Assembly (NCBI RefSeq): GCF_011682175.1
Contig: NZ_WHJG01000004.1
Coordinates: forward strand, 1 to 64,000
Length of the DNA: 64,000 nucleotides
Direction of reading: 5' to 3'
Source of the DNA: Massilia frigida
Lineage (GTDB): Bacteria; Pseudomonadota; Gammaproteobacteria; Burkholderiales; Burkholderiaceae_D
In this document: piece after piece, positions 1-8,856 of the stretch
Layout: each line of letters starts with the position of its first letter
How positions within the stretch are numbered: position 1 is the first letter of the stretch
Made by a program: the position numbers and the translations under genes
Notes under the pieces: generated by a model
What the model was told of the DNA's origin: nothing
Databases searched by the model: none
The model's input: the letters and a program-made list of their open reading frames with translations, nothing else

Positions 1-1104
1 TGCGCTGCCGCTCCTGCGGAAAGACCTCGCGCATCGAGGTCCCATGGTCGCGCCCTGGCAGTCATTTCACTCTACTGTTCGAGGCTCTGGCCATGTCCTT
101 GTGCCAAACAATGACCGTGGCCGAGACAGCCCGGCTGCTGCGTGTGACGGCGCATCGCCTGTGGCGCAGCGTCGGCCATTACGTCGCCGTGGCGCGCGGC
201 AAGGATGACATGAGCGAGGTGAAGCTCATCGGCATCGACGAGACCAGCCTTCGGCGCGGTCACCAGTACGTGACGGTCGTTCACGACCTGGATGCCAAGC
301 GCCTGCTATTCGCCACCGAAGGCCGCGACCACGAGACGGTGGTCGCTTTCAAGGCCGATCTGATCGCCCATGGCGGGCAGCCACAGCGGATCGAGCACGT
401 CTGCATGGACATGGGCCAGGCCTACATCAAGGGCGTCACCGAGCAATTGCCGCAGGCCCAGATCAGCTTCGACCGCTTCCACGTGATCGCCTTGGCCAAC
501 GATGCGATGGATAAGGTACGCAAGCTGGAAATGGCGGAGCATCCGCGCGTCGTTCGCAGCGCCTTGGGGACCGAACGCAAGACCGTCCGTGCGTTGATGT
601 GGGGCATGCGCCGCGACGCGCACAGCTGGACGGCGCGCCAGCGCGACACGATGTATCTCTTGCAGCGTTCCCGACTCAAGAGCGCAAGGGCGTGGCGGCT
701 GAAAGAAGCATTGCGGGACACCTATCGGCACGCCGTGGCCGCCAACAGCGCGGAAGCGGCGCAGGCGGCGCTGGAGCGTTGGATATCGTGGGCCCGCCGA
801 AGCCGGCTCGAGCCGTTCAAGAAACTGGCGCTGACGCTGCGCGAGCGCCTGCCAGGCGTCGTGCGCGGCATGCTCGATGGCCGCAGCAACGCCTATGTCG
901 AAGCGATGAACGGCATGCTTCAACAAGCCAAGCGAGCAGCACGCGGCTTCCGGAGCGCCGCCAACTTCATCGCTATCGCCTATCTGCGCATGTCCAAACT
1001 CGCTCATTTACCCGTCAATCCCTTGCAGGCCGCCGCGAAGCGGTCGGTTTCAATTAGGCGATACCGTGGCGGTCGTCAAGTTTCACCGAAAACGTCATAG
1101 AGCC
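1..1104 (+). mobile_element. ISL3-family insertion sequence, right part (left end outside window)
   Basis: The element enters from the left edge and consists of a transposase gene plus a short right flank. Its right end is placed at about 1104, where the minus strand reads GGCTCTATGACG, the GGCTCT-type terminal sequence common in ISL3 elements. The matching left inverted repeat is not in the window, so the exact end and the target duplication cannot be confirmed. Immediately outside the end lies a truncated minus-strand reading frame, consistent with insertion into a gene. Confidence 0.75.
3..1100 (+). CDS. ISL3-family transposase (5'-partial)
   Basis: DDE transposase of the ISL3 family, catalysing movement of the surrounding element. 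The reading frame is open to the left edge (RCRSCGKTSR from base 3), so the ATG at 93 is internal, and the residues before it belong to the N-terminal zinc-finger region (the second CxxC half is visible). After a helix-turn-helix segment (MTVAETARLLRVTAHRLWRS), the catalytic core shows GIDETS (first Asp), VCMDMGQAY (second Asp) and SNAYVEAMNGMLQQAKR (catalytic Glu). The C-terminus is complete at the TAG. The gene looks intact over the visible part, so the element could still be active. Confidence 0.9.
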   Translation, partial: RCRSCGKTSRIEVPWSRPGSHFTLLFEALAMSLCQTMTVAETARLLRVTAHRLWRSVGHYVAVARGKDDMSEVKLIGIDETSLRRGHQYVTVVHDLDAKRLLFATEGRDHETVVAFKADLIAHGGQPQRIEHVCMDMGQAYIKGVTEQLPQAQISFDRFHVIALANDAMDKVRKLEMAEHPRVVRSALGTERKTVRALMWGMRRDAHSWTARQRDTMYLLQRSRLKSARAWRLKEALRDTYRHAVAANSAEAAQAALERWISWARRSRLEPFKKLALTLRERLPGVVRGMLDGRSNAYVEAMNGMLQQAKRAARGFRSAANFIAIAYLRMSKLAHLPVNPLQAAAKRSVSIRRYRGGRQVSPKTS

Positions 1105-1374
1105 CCCTTTTATCACGAGGGGGAATCGGTCGAATGAAGCATTCACCCATGCTGGCTTGCCATCCACACGCGAAGAAGCCGTATCTGTGAATTTATTGCG
1201 GGTGTAATAGGACGTGCCGTCCGGCAGTAAGATATTCGAGACCCCATCGCCAGGTCCATCAACTGTCTCCGTCAAAGTAAAACGTGGCAACACGATCCTA
1301 CGAGAACCAACTTTCATCAAGATCCTTAAACTAGTCCGGGCCGCATCATAAAGGGCATCGAACATCTTGTCCAT
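1054..1374 (-). pseudogene. hypothetical gene truncated by the ISL3 element
   Basis: The minus-strand frame starts at ATG 1374 (MDKMFDALYDAARTSL). It runs through about 90 residues of genomic sequence and then crosses the IS end near 1104, so its last residues are read from the IS terminus. I do not recognise the family. The visible part contains a hydrophilic stretch with LPDGTSYYTRNKF and no signal peptide or membrane segment. The missing 3' part would lie on the far side of the IS. It stands back to back with a second truncated gene (nrtA remnant), which suggests a deletion as well as an insertion. No convincing ribosome site precedes the ATG. Confidence 0.45.
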
Positions 1375-1411
1375 TTTTTAAAAGTACACCATGCTGTCTT
1401 GTCCCAATTAG

Positions 1412-1954
1412 TTTGTACATGGGAAAGACCACCCGGAAAAAACCCTGGGCACCACGCTCGACTGGGCCAGGAAATACCCGAACAGCGCGCGCGCCCTGAT
1501 CGCCGCCGTATTGGAGGCGAGCAAGTGGATCGACGCCGGCCTGGTCAACAAGACCAGGATGGCGGCCACCATCGCCGACAAGTCCTACGTGAACACCTCG
1601 GTCGACGTGATCAACCAGCGCATCCTGGGCCGCTACCAGAACGGCATGGGCAAGACCTGGGACGACCCCAACTACATGAAATTCTACAACGATGGCACGG
1701 TCAACTATCCCTACCTGTCGGATGGCATGTGGTTCCTGACCCAGCACAAGCGCTGGGGCTTGCTCAAGACCGAGCCCGACTACCTGGCCACCGCCACCAG
1801 CGTCAACCAGATCGGGCTGTACACCGAGGCCGCCGCCATGGCCAAGGTGAGCCTGCCCACCTCGCCGCTGCGCACGGTGAAAATGCTCGACGGAACGGTC
1901 TGGGATGGCAAGCATCCCAAGGCCTACGCCGACTCCTTCAAGATCAAAGCCTGA
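1412..1954 (+). pseudogene. nrtA: 5'-truncated nitrate-type ABC substrate-binding protein (NrtA/CmpA-like)
   Basis: Only the C-terminal part of a periplasmic nitrate/bicarbonate-type binding protein remains. The frame reads HPEKTLGTTLDWARKYPNSA, then EASKWIDAG, and ends DGKHPKAYADSFKIKA. Family members are typically over 400 residues, whereas about 180 survive, without signal peptide or start. An in-frame TAG at 1409 closes the frame upstream. The likely breakpoint lies between 1375 and 1425, where homology to the binding protein stops and the unrelated minus-strand remnant begins. The stop is 11 bases before the permease gene, so this was the first gene of an nrtABC-type operon. A TTG at 1511 could in principle start a 147-residue fragment, but function is unlikely. 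Confidence 0.8.
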
Positions 1955-1965
1955 ACCGGGAGCCC

Positions 1966-2877
1966 ATGATGAGTGCCGTGCTGGAATCGATGTCGAACAC
2001 CCCGAGTGGCGCCGCGCTGGCCGCGCCGGTGCCTGAAAAACGCCCGCGCAGCCAGCGTCTGGCCAGCCAGGGCGTGACCTTGAGCAATGGCAAGTCACGC
2101 CTGCGCGGCGTGCTCCTGGCGGTGCTGCCGCCGCTGATGGGACTGGGCCTGCTGGTGCTGCTGTGGCAGATTCTGTCGGTCAACAACAGCAGCTTTCCCT
2201 CGCCCGCCGTGACCTTCGCCGAAGCGCTGCGCATGTTCGCCGATCCCTTCTACCGCAACGGCCCCAACGACCAGGGCATCGGCTGGAACATCCTGGCCTC
2301 GCTCAAGCGCGTGGCGCTCGGCTTCGGCCTGGCGGCCGCGGCCGGGATTCCGCTCGGCTTCATGATCGGACGCTTCAATTTTCTGGCGGGCATGTTCAAT
2401 CCCATCATCAGCCTGCTCAAGCCTGTCTCGCCGCTGGCCTGGCTGCCGATCGGCTTGCTGGTGTTCAAGTCGGCCGATCCAGCCGCGATCTGGTCGATCT
2501 TCATCTGCTCGATCTGGCCGATGATCGTCAACACCGCCGCCGGCGTGCGGCGCGTGCCGCAGGACTACATGAACGTCGCGCGCGTGCTGCAACTGTCGGA
2601 ATGGAAAATCTTCACCAAGATCCTGCTGCCTTCGGTATTGCCCTACATGCTGACCGGCGTGCGCCTGGCCATCGGCACCGCCTGGCTGGTGATCGTCGCC
2701 GCTGAAATGCTGACCGGCGGCGTGGGCATCGGCTTCTGGGTGTGGGATGAGTGGAACAGCCTGAACGTGCCGCACATCCTGATCGCCATCGTCGTCATCG
2801 GCGTGGTCGGGCTGGTGCTCGAACTTGCCCTGGTGGCGCTGGCCAAGGCCTTTACCTATGAAGAAGCGGGGAACTGA
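1966..2877 (+). CDS. nrtB: nitrate-type ABC transporter permease NrtB
   Basis: Inner-membrane permease of the nitrate/sulfonate/bicarbonate ABC family, 303 residues. A polar N-terminus of about 45 residues is followed by a first membrane helix (GVLLAVLPPLMGLGLLVLLW) and a BPD_transp_1 domain with about five more helices. The EAA-type loop that docks to the ATPase lies around VRRVPQDYMNVARVLQLSEW. The C-terminal GGVGIGFWVWDEWNSLN segment is typical of nitrate permeases. A GGGAG motif lies 3 bases before the first ATG and 6 before the second (1969), so 1969 is an equally good start. It is followed after one base by its ATPase gene. With the binding-protein gene broken, transport through this complex is doubtful unless another binding protein is used. 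Confidence 0.88.
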   Translation: MMSAVLESMSNTPSGAALAAPVPEKRPRSQRLASQGVTLSNGKSRLRGVLLAVLPPLMGLGLLVLLWQILSVNNSSFPSPAVTFAEALRMFADPFYRNGPNDQGIGWNILASLKRVALGFGLAAAAGIPLGFMIGRFNFLAGMFNPIISLLKPVSPLAWLPIGLLVFKSADPAAIWSIFICSIWPMIVNTAAGVRRVPQDYMNVARVLQLSEWKIFTKILLPSVLPYMLTGVRLAIGTAWLVIVAAEMLTGGVGIGFWVWDEWNSLNVPHILIAIVVIGVVGLVLELALVALAKAFTYEEAGN

Positions 2878-2878
2878 C

Positions 2879-3676
2879 ATGAACAAGAAATTCATTGAAG
2901 TGCAGCACGCCGAGATGGTGTTCGAGACGCGCAAGGGACGCTTCCACGCGCTTCACGACATCAACCTGACGGTGGCGCAGGGTGAATTCGTGACCCTGAT
3001 CGGCCACTCGGGCTGCGGCAAGTCGACCCTGCTCAACCTGCTGGCGGGATTGACCACGGCCACCGATGGGGCCCTGATCTGCGCCGGCCGCGAGATTGCC
3101 GGGCCGTCGCCCGAGCGCGCGGTCGTGTTCCAGAACCACTCGCTGCTGCCGTGGCTGAGCTGCTTCGAGAATGTGTACCTGGCGCTCGAGCGTGTGTTCT
3201 CGAACAAGGAATCGGCCAGCCAGCTGCGCGAGCGCGCCAGCGCGGCGCTGGCGCTGGTGGGACTGGGTGCGGCGGCGAGCAAGCGCCCCAACGAGATTTC
3301 GGGCGGCATGAAGCAGCGCGTCGGCATTGCGCGCGCGCTGTCGATGGAGCCGAAAGTGCTGCTGATGGACGAACCCTTCGGCGCGCTCGACGCCCTCACG
3401 CGCGCACACCTGCAGGACGAATTGCTGCGCATCGTGGCCCAGACCGGATCGACCGTGGTCATGGTGACCCACGACGTGGACGAGGCGGTACTGCTGTCCG
3501 ACCGCATCGTGATGATGAGCAACGGGCCGGCGGCGACCATCGGCGACATCGTGCAGGTGCGGCTGGCGCGCCCGCGCGAGCGGGTGGCGCTGGCGCACGA
3601 CGCGCTGTACATGGAGTACCGCACGCGGGTGCTGGAGTTCCTGTATCACCGCCAGTCCAGGCCGCAGGCGGCCTGA
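2879..3676 (+). CDS. nitrate-type ABC transporter ATP-binding protein
   Basis: Cytoplasmic ATPase that would energise the adjacent permease, 265 residues and full length for the NrtD/SsuB/TauB class. Walker A is GHSGCGKST (residues 42-50), the Q-loop lies in VVFQNHSLLPWL, the signature is SGGMKQR (141-147), Walker B is LLMDEP (161-166), and the switch histidine is in VMVTHDVDEA. PWLS after the Q-loop is usual for nitrate-type ATPases. The start overlaps the end of nrtB (TGACATG), indicating translational coupling. Substrate assignment rests on the neighbouring permease and binding-protein remnant. It converges with the next gene, leaving only 17 bases between stops. Confidence 0.88.
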   Translation: MNKKFIEVQHAEMVFETRKGRFHALHDINLTVAQGEFVTLIGHSGCGKSTLLNLLAGLTTATDGALICAGREIAGPSPERAVVFQNHSLLPWLSCFENVYLALERVFSNKESASQLRERASAALALVGLGAAASKRPNEISGGMKQRVGIARALSMEPKVLLMDEPFGALDALTRAHLQDELLRIVAQTGSTVVMVTHDVDEAVLLSDRIVMMSNGPAATIGDIVQVRLARPRERVALAHDALYMEYRTRVLEFLYHRQSRPQAA

Positions 3677-3693
3677 GCAAGCTGTGTTTGAGA

Positions 3694-4539
3694 TCAGGCA
3701 ATATCAAGCACGATCGGCTGATGGTCGGAGGCTGCCGTTTCCGACTGCACTTCCACCTCGGTCACGCGCGCGGCCAGATCGTCGGTGACGAAAAAATAGT
3801 CGAAGCAATCGGCCCGCTCTGGCCACTTGAACCCGTGCAAACCGGCGGTCGGCGCGCGCGCGATCTCCGGATGGCGCAAGCGCCAGGCGTCGACCAGCGG
3901 CAGCGCGATGCTGTCGTCCGGCGCGATCAATTCCTGGTAATCGGGCGAGTCGGGCGTGAAATTGAAGTCGCCGCAATAGATCGCCGAGCCGGGCCGGTAT
4001 CCGAGCTGGTATGGCGGGTCCATGGTCGGGTCCGGTTGAAAGATGCGCGCCCGTTCGCAGGCTTCCCAATGCAAATACTTGATATGCCGGACCTGCGCCA
4101 TGCGCTGCACCGGCGAGTAGTATTCCAGGTGCGTGGTCAGCACGCGCACCCGGCCGCCGGGCGCATCGACGACCGCCTCGATCAGGCCGCGCGGCATGCC
4201 GGCCGGACTGCCCGGATCGGGCGGCCACGGCAGCAGGTAGCGGTGCACCTGGTTGATTCTATATTTGGAGAGCAACATATTGCCGAACTGGCGCGGCAGA
4301 TTGTTTTGGTAGATTTCACTGGTCGGTTCGATCACCGGCTGGTAGCCGCCAAAGGCTCCCGCCAGCTGGCGGAACTGGTTGGCGTTGGCGTTGCCTTCAA
4401 GCTCGGCATGATTTGACGCAACTTCCTGCAGGCAAATCACATCGGGATTTAATTTGCGCAACACATCGATGATGGCATGGATGCGGATCCTGCCATCCTT
4501 GCCGCAACCCCAGTGAATATTCCAGCTAACAACACGCAT
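3694..4539 (-). CDS. endonuclease/exonuclease/phosphatase family protein
   Basis: A 281-residue protein of the EEP (exonuclease III/DNase I-like) fold, which hydrolyses phosphodiester or phosphate bonds with a divalent metal. Visible motifs in order are VVSWNIHWG (metal-site Asn), VICLQEVAS (metal-binding Glu), LTTHLEYYSP (His), YCGDFNFTPDS (GDFN catalytic Asp/Asn), and a C-terminal SDHQPIVLDI with the catalytic Asp-His pair. No signal peptide is present, so a cytoplasmic protein is expected. A strong GGAGGTG ribosome site precedes ATG 4539. The physiological substrate cannot be told from sequence, since the family includes nucleases, phosphoinositide-type phosphatases and sphingomyelinases. 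It follows tsaD on the same strand after 106 bases. Confidence 0.85.
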   Translation of the reverse strand: MRVVSWNIHWGCGKDGRIRIHAIIDVLRKLNPDVICLQEVASNHAELEGNANANQFRQLAGAFGGYQPVIEPTSEIYQNNLPRQFGNMLLSKYRINQVHRYLLPWPPDPGSPAGMPRGLIEAVVDAPGGRVRVLTTHLEYYSPVQRMAQVRHIKYLHWEACERARIFQPDPTMDPPYQLGYRPGSAIYCGDFNFTPDSPDYQELIAPDDSIALPLVDAWRLRHPEIARAPTAGLHGFKWPERADCFDYFFVTDDLAARVTEVEVQSETAASDHQPIVLDIA

Positions 4540-4645
4540 ACAGCACCTCCGGAAAAACAGAACCGGGCGAGTTTGCCATTCTTTGGAAAAATACGGTACA
4601 CGGTAGGATCGTCATCGGCGCCGCAAGTTCAGCGCATGGGTTTTT

Positions 4646-5686
4646 TCAGACCACCTTGATCTCGTCGAGCGGCCAGCGCGGGCGCACGTTGAAGCTGTAG
4701 TCGCGCGTCGCCGCGTTGGGATTGATTTGCAGGCGCATGGCGCCGGCAAAGGCGATCATGGCGCCGTTATCGGTGCAGAATTCCAGCTCCGGATAAAACA
4801 CGCGGAATTTTTTGGCGGAAGCGGCCGCGTTGAGCGAGGCGCGCAGCTGGGCGTTGGCGCCCACGCCACCAGCGATCACCAGGCGCTTCAAGCCGGTGTG
4901 GCGCAGCGCGCTGATGCACTTGGCGGTGAGCACATCGACGATGGCATCGACGAAGCCGCGTGCGATGTTGGCCTTGTCCTGTTCGCAGATATTGGCGATG
5001 ACTTTTTCCTCGTGGTTCTTCACCACCGTCAGCACGGCCGTTTTCAGGCCCGAGAAGCTGAAGTTGAAGTCCTTCGAGTGCAGCATGGGACGCGGCAGCT
5101 TGTAGGCCAGTGGATCGCCGAATTCGGCCAGGCGCGAAATCGCCGGGCCGCCGGGGTAGCCCAGGCCGAGCAGCTTGGCCGATTTGTCGAAGGCTTCGCC
5201 GGCCGCGTCGTCCAGCGTTTCCCCGAGCAGGGTGTACTGGCCGACGCCATCGACCCGCATCAGCTGCGTATGGCCGCCCGAGACCAGCAGCGCGATGAAG
5301 GGAAATTGCGGCGGATCGCTCGCTAGCAGCGGCGAGAGCAGATGGCCTTCGAGGTGGTGCACGCCGAGCACCGGCTTGTCGAGCGCCAGCGCGAGGCTGC
5401 AAGCGATCGAGGAGCCGACCAGCAGCGCGCCAGCCAGGCCCGGACCCTGGGTGTAGGCGATGGCGTCGATATCGGCCATGGCCACGCTGGCGCGGGACAG
5501 GGTTTCTTCGAGCAGGGGGATGGCGCGCCGGATATGGTCGCGCGAAGCCAGTTCGGGCACCACGCCGCCGTACTCCTCGTGCATGGCGACCTGCGAATGC
5601 AGGGCGTGGGAGAGCAAGCCGCGTTGCGTGTCGTACAACGCAAGGCCGGTTTCATCGCAGGAGGATTCGACGCCGAGAACAATCAT
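4646..5686 (-). CDS. tsaD: tRNA N6-adenosine threonylcarbamoyltransferase TsaD
   Basis: Transfers the threonylcarbamoyl group to A37 of ANN-decoding tRNAs together with TsaB and TsaE. It is 346 residues, normal for the family. The start at 5686 is chosen because the family begins [14 protein letters not shown]. An in-frame ATG at 5719 would add 11 atypical residues. The metal-binding HLEGH motif is present ([12 protein letters not shown]), as are the nucleotide-binding SGGHTQL and GLGYPGG segments, the [11 protein letters not shown] loop and the metal Asp in [12 protein letters not shown]. No obvious Shine-Dalgarno motif precedes the start. It lies downstream of the aroG-type gene, separated from it by a long palindrome. 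Confidence 0.95.
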   Translation of the reverse strand: MIVLGVESSCDETGLALYDTQRGLLSHALHSQVAMHEEYGGVVPELASRDHIRRAIPLLEETLSRASVAMADIDAIAYTQGPGLAGALLVGSSIACSLALALDKPVLGVHHLEGHLLSPLLASDPPQFPFIALLVSGGHTQLMRVDGVGQYTLLGETLDDAAGEAFDKSAKLLGLGYPGGPAISRLAEFGDPLAYKLPRPMLHSKDFNFSFSGLKTAVLTVVKNHEEKVIANICEQDKANIARGFVDAIVDVLTAKCISALRHTGLKRLVIAGGVGANAQLRASLNAAASAKKFRVFYPELEFCTDNGAMIAFAGAMRLQINPNAATRDYSFNVRPRWPLDEIKVV

Positions 5687-5733
5687 GGGAGGTGCGCAAG
5701 ATAAGAAGGAATGCGCCATTGTAAAGCACCACT

Positions 5734-5850
5734 GCGTCGTTCCCGCGCCAAGGCGGCACTCGGCGGGAACCCAAGTTTGTCGATAAGCCGTTAGCTGCGC
5801 TACGAACTTGGGTTGCCGTGGGGGCGCCTAGCCCTGCGCGGGAACGACGC
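5734..5850. repeat. composite palindrome (REP-like), possible aroG terminator
   Basis: The outer arms 5734-5748 (GCGTCGTTCCCGCGC) and 5836-5850 are perfect 15-base reverse complements. Inside them, 5768-5780 (AACCCAAGTTTGT) pairs with 5802-5814 with one mismatch. The whole unit could fold into one long hairpin. It begins 11 bases beyond the aroG-type stop and ends before the tsaD start, so it may terminate or attenuate read-through. GGGAACCCAAGTTTGT-type units look like dispersed chromosomal repeats, but only this copy is in the window. Confidence 0.7.
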
Positions 5851-5861
5851 TGGGGTGGGTT

Positions 5862-6923
5862 TTAAGGACGCTGCAACAGCTCCGCGTGCGCGGCACGCAG
5901 CATGGTCTCGGTCGCATCCCAATCGATGCAGCCATCGGTCACCGAGCAGCCATACTTCAACTGCGACAGATCGGCCGGAATCTTCTGGTTGCCGCCGACG
6001 ATATTCGACTCGATCATCACACCGACCAGCGACTTGTTCCCGTGACGGATCTGCTGCACCACGTCCGACATTACCAGCGGCTGCAACTCAGGCTTCTTGT
6101 AGCTGTTCGCATGCGAGCAGTCGACCACCAGGTTGGCCGGCAGCTTGGCCTTTTCCAGCGCCTGCTCCGCGATCGCGATCGACACCGAATCGTAATTCGG
6201 ACGTCCGTCGCCGCCGCGCAGCACCACGTGGCCGTACGCGTTGCCGCTGGTGCGCACGATCGATACCGTGCCCTGGCCGTTGATGCCCAAAAACGAGTGC
6301 GGATGCGCCGACGACAAAATGGCGTTGATCGCGATGCTGATATCGCCATCGGTACCGTTCTTGAAGCCGACCGGGGTCGACAAGCCCGACGACATCTCGC
6401 GGTGCGTCTGCGATTCGGTGGTGCGCGCGCCGATCGCGGTCCAGGCGATCAAATCGCCCAGGTACTGCGGCGAGATCGGGTCGAGCGCTTCGGTGGCGGT
6501 GGGCAGGCCCAGTTCGCACACGTCGAGCAGGAAGCGGCGCGCTTTTTCCATGCCTTCGTCGACGCGGAAGGAATCGTCCATGTGCGGATCGTTGATATAG
6601 CCCTTCCAGCCAGTCGTGGTGCGCGGTTTTTCGAAATACACACGCATCACCAGCAGCATGGTGTCGGCCACGTCGGCTTGCAGCGCCTTGAGGCGGCGCG
6701 CATAGTCGATGCCGGCCACCGGGTCGTGGATCGAGCACGGGCCGACGACAACGAACAGGCGCTTGTCCTTGCGGTCGATGATGTCGCGCAGCGCGGCGCG
6801 GCCCTGCATGACCGTGGCAAACGCGCTGTCGCTCAGGGGAAGGCGCTTGTGCAGCTCTTCCGGGGTCGGCATGGTCGCGAACGACGTGACGTTGGTATTT
6901 TCGATGTCTGGGGTAGTAATCAT
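5862..6923 (-). CDS. aroG: 3-deoxy-7-phosphoheptulonate (DAHP) synthase, class I
   Basis: Catalyses the first step of the shikimate pathway, condensing phosphoenolpyruvate with erythrose 4-phosphate. It is 353 residues, matching the AroFGH (Phe/Tyr/Trp-sensitive) type. Motifs include VVVGPCSIHDP, MRVYFEKPRTTTGWKG, TESQTHREMSSGLSTPVGFK, and the metal-binding DCSHANS and IESNIVGGNQ segments. The start at 6923 (MITTPDIENTN) fits the family. The frame runs open to an ATG at 7046, but the extra 41 residues are unlike any synthase N-terminus. No leader peptide rich in aromatic codons was found upstream, so feedback inhibition rather than attenuation is expected. Which aromatic amino acid controls it is not decidable from sequence. 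The gene is divergent from phoD. Confidence 0.93.
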   Translation of the reverse strand: MITTPDIENTNVTSFATMPTPEELHKRLPLSDSAFATVMQGRAALRDIIDRKDKRLFVVVGPCSIHDPVAGIDYARRLKALQADVADTMLLVMRVYFEKPRTTTGWKGYINDPHMDDSFRVDEGMEKARRFLLDVCELGLPTATEALDPISPQYLGDLIAWTAIGARTTESQTHREMSSGLSTPVGFKNGTDGDISIAINAILSSAHPHSFLGINGQGTVSIVRTSGNAYGHVVLRGGDGRPNYDSVSIAIAEQALEKAKLPANLVVDCSHANSYKKPELQPLVMSDVVQQIRHGNKSLVGVMIESNIVGGNQKIPADLSQLKYGCSVTDGCIDWDATETMLRAAHAELLQRP

Positions 6924-7106
6924 GAAGGCTGCTTTTTCTCGTGTTTTTCGGCGTGGATAGGGGAGTTTAGCCCGAATCGGCCCTTCTTGCACCGCTTGCA
7001 TCAAAAACGCCGCCGCTTGGGCGCCGGCCGCCATTGACCGTGTCATCAGCGAGTCATGCCGCTCCTTTAAGCTTGCCGGCTTCTCAACTCCCTACAACGA
7101 GCTGTC

Positions 7107-8795
7107 ATGACCCAACCGAATTCACGCCGCAAGTTCCTTCGCAACCTCTCGCTCGGGACCGTCGCGGCGTCCGGCGCCGCGCTGGCCGGCTGCGGCGGCA
7201 GCGACGGCGGCGACATCGATGTCCGCTTCGCGCACGGCGTCGCCAGCGGCGATCCGATGAGCGACCGCGTGATCCTGTGGACCCGCATCAGCACCGCCGC
7301 CAGCGGCGACATCGAGGTCAAATGGGAGCTCTCCGAGGATAGCAACTTCGCCGTCATCGCCGCCACCGGCACCACCCCCACCGGCCCGGCGCGCGACTAC
7401 ACCGTCAAGGTCGATGCGACCGGCCTGGCCGCCAACCGCGCGTATTACTACCGCTTCGTCGCGTACGGCGCCGCCTCGCCGGTCGGCCGTACCAAGACCC
7501 TCGGCACGGGCAACCTGGCGCAGGTCAAGCTGGCGGTGTTCAGCTGCACCAACTACCCGGCTGGCTACTTCCATGTCTACGCCGAAGCGGCAAAGCTGAA
7601 CGATATCGACGCCGCCATCCACCTGGGCGACTACATCTACGAATACGCCAAGGACGGTTACGCCGCCAAGGACGCCGAGGCGATGGGCCGCGTGTCGGTG
7701 CCGGCCAACGAGATCATCACCCTGAGCGACTACCGGCGCCGCTACGCCCAGTATCGCGCCGACAAGGACCTGCAGGCGATCCACGCGCGCATGCCCTTCA
7801 TCACCGTGTGGGACGATCACGAACTGGCCAACGACAGCTGGCGCGAAGGCGCGGAAAACCACGACCCGGCCACCGAAGGCCTGTTCCTGGCGCGCCGCCA
7901 GATGGCGATCCAGGCCTACAACGAATGGATGCCGATCCGCCTGCCGGACGCTGGCAAGCCTGAGCGCATCTACCGCTCCTTCGACTTCGGCAACCTGCTG
8001 TCGCTGCACATGCTCGACACGCGCATCATCGGCCGCGACAAGCAGCTTGGCTACGCCAGCTATGTCGGTGCCGGCGGCGCTTTTAATGGCGCCAGCTTCG
8101 CTGCCGCCGTGGGCGACCCGGCGCGCCAGCTGATGGGCGCCGACCAGACCACCTGGCTCAAAGGCCAGATGGGCAAATCGAACGCCACCTGGCAGATGCT
8201 GGGTCAGCAGGTACTGATGGCGCGCATGAACCTGCCGGCGCCGCTGGTGCTGGGCGCGATCGGTTTCGGCGCCTACGTCGCGCTGCTGGCAAAGGCGAAG
8301 AGCGCGCCAACGACCTTGACGGCAGCCGAGCAGCAGATCCTGGCCCAGCCATCGGTGCCGTACAACCTCGACGCGTGGGACGGCTACCAGGCCGCGCGTG
8401 AAACCGTGCTGGCCACGGCCAGGGCACTGAACAAGAACCTGGTGGTGCTGGCCGGCGACACGCACAACGCCTGGGCCAGCGACCTGGCCGACATGAACGG
8501 GCAGGCGGTCGGGGTGGAGTTCGGGGTGTCGTCGGTGACCTCGCCCGGCTTCGAAGACATCTTCAAGAATGAAGATCCGGCGCTGGTGGCGGCCGGCCTG
8601 GAACAGATCATCGGGCCGCTGGTGTATGCGGAAACGAAGTCGCGCGGCTTCATGGTGGTGACGGTAACGCCATCCGAAACGCGCGCCGAGTACCGCTATG
8701 TGAGCACGGTCAAGTCGGCCAGCTACACGGCCGTTGCCGGCAAGGTCCTCAAGACGCTGCCGGGCGCCGCCAACCGCAAGCTGATCGCGGTGTAA
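7107..8795 (+). CDS. phoD: PhoD-type alkaline phosphatase/phosphodiesterase, Tat-exported
   Basis: Secreted metallophosphoesterase releasing phosphate from organic esters, 562 residues. The N-terminus carries a twin-arginine signal (SRRKFLRNLSLGTVAASG) followed by LAGC, so it may be a Tat-exported lipoprotein. An N-terminal PhoD_N beta domain starts near FAHGVASGDPMSDRVILWTR. The catalytic domain shows CTNYPAGYF, HLGDYIYEYA, VWDDHELAND and VLAGDTHNAW, the expected Fe/Ca ligand motifs. An insertion of about 50 residues rich in Ala/Leu lies before YNLDAWDGY. No clear PHO box could be recognised in the 183-base divergent region shared with aroG. It converges with the HupE operon. Confidence 0.9.
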   Translation: MTQPNSRRKFLRNLSLGTVAASGAALAGCGGSDGGDIDVRFAHGVASGDPMSDRVILWTRISTAASGDIEVKWELSEDSNFAVIAATGTTPTGPARDYTVKVDATGLAANRAYYYRFVAYGAASPVGRTKTLGTGNLAQVKLAVFSCTNYPAGYFHVYAEAAKLNDIDAAIHLGDYIYEYAKDGYAAKDAEAMGRVSVPANEIITLSDYRRRYAQYRADKDLQAIHARMPFITVWDDHELANDSWREGAENHDPATEGLFLARRQMAIQAYNEWMPIRLPDAGKPERIYRSFDFGNLLSLHMLDTRIIGRDKQLGYASYVGAGGAFNGASFAAAVGDPARQLMGADQTTWLKGQMGKSNATWQMLGQQVLMARMNLPAPLVLGAIGFGAYVALLAKAKSAPTTLTAAEQQILAQPSVPYNLDAWDGYQAARETVLATARALNKNLVVLAGDTHNAWASDLADMNGQAVGVEFGVSSVTSPGFEDIFKNEDPALVAAGLEQIIGPLVYAETKSRGFMVVTVTPSETRAEYRYVSTVKSASYTAVAGKVLKTLPGAANRKLIAV

Positions 8796-8837
8796 AAAAG
8801 GGGGACGGGGCGCACGGTGGAATGCGGCTCCGTCCCC
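8793..8837 (-). terminator. Rho-independent terminator of the HupE operon
   Basis: GGGGACGG (8801-8808) pairs with CCGTCCCC (8830-8837). Read on the minus strand the hairpin is followed by a T run (8794-8799), the layout expected for transcripts leaving the HupE gene. It overlaps the phoD stop codon, so it may also end phoD transcription. Confidence 0.6.
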
Positions 8838-8856
8838 AAAACCACGCACTTACCCC

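Noticed and set aside
1375-1425. Possible second IS end (TGTCTTGTCCCAATTAG) between the two gene remnants
   Set aside because: It looks like the terminal sequence of some IS families, but no inverted partner or transposase remains, so it is not reported as an element.
1399-1965. A 492-codon frame (1399-2877) that seems to extend nrtB far upstream
   Set aside because: Its first 189 codons are out of frame with the real binding-protein remnant and are Arg/Pro/Gln-rich shadow sequence. Protein homology begins only at 1966.
6924-7106. Possible attenuator in the aroG leader
   Set aside because: A 3-codon ATG ACT CGC TGA frame follows AAAGGAG, but there are no aromatic codons and no clean terminator stem with a T run.
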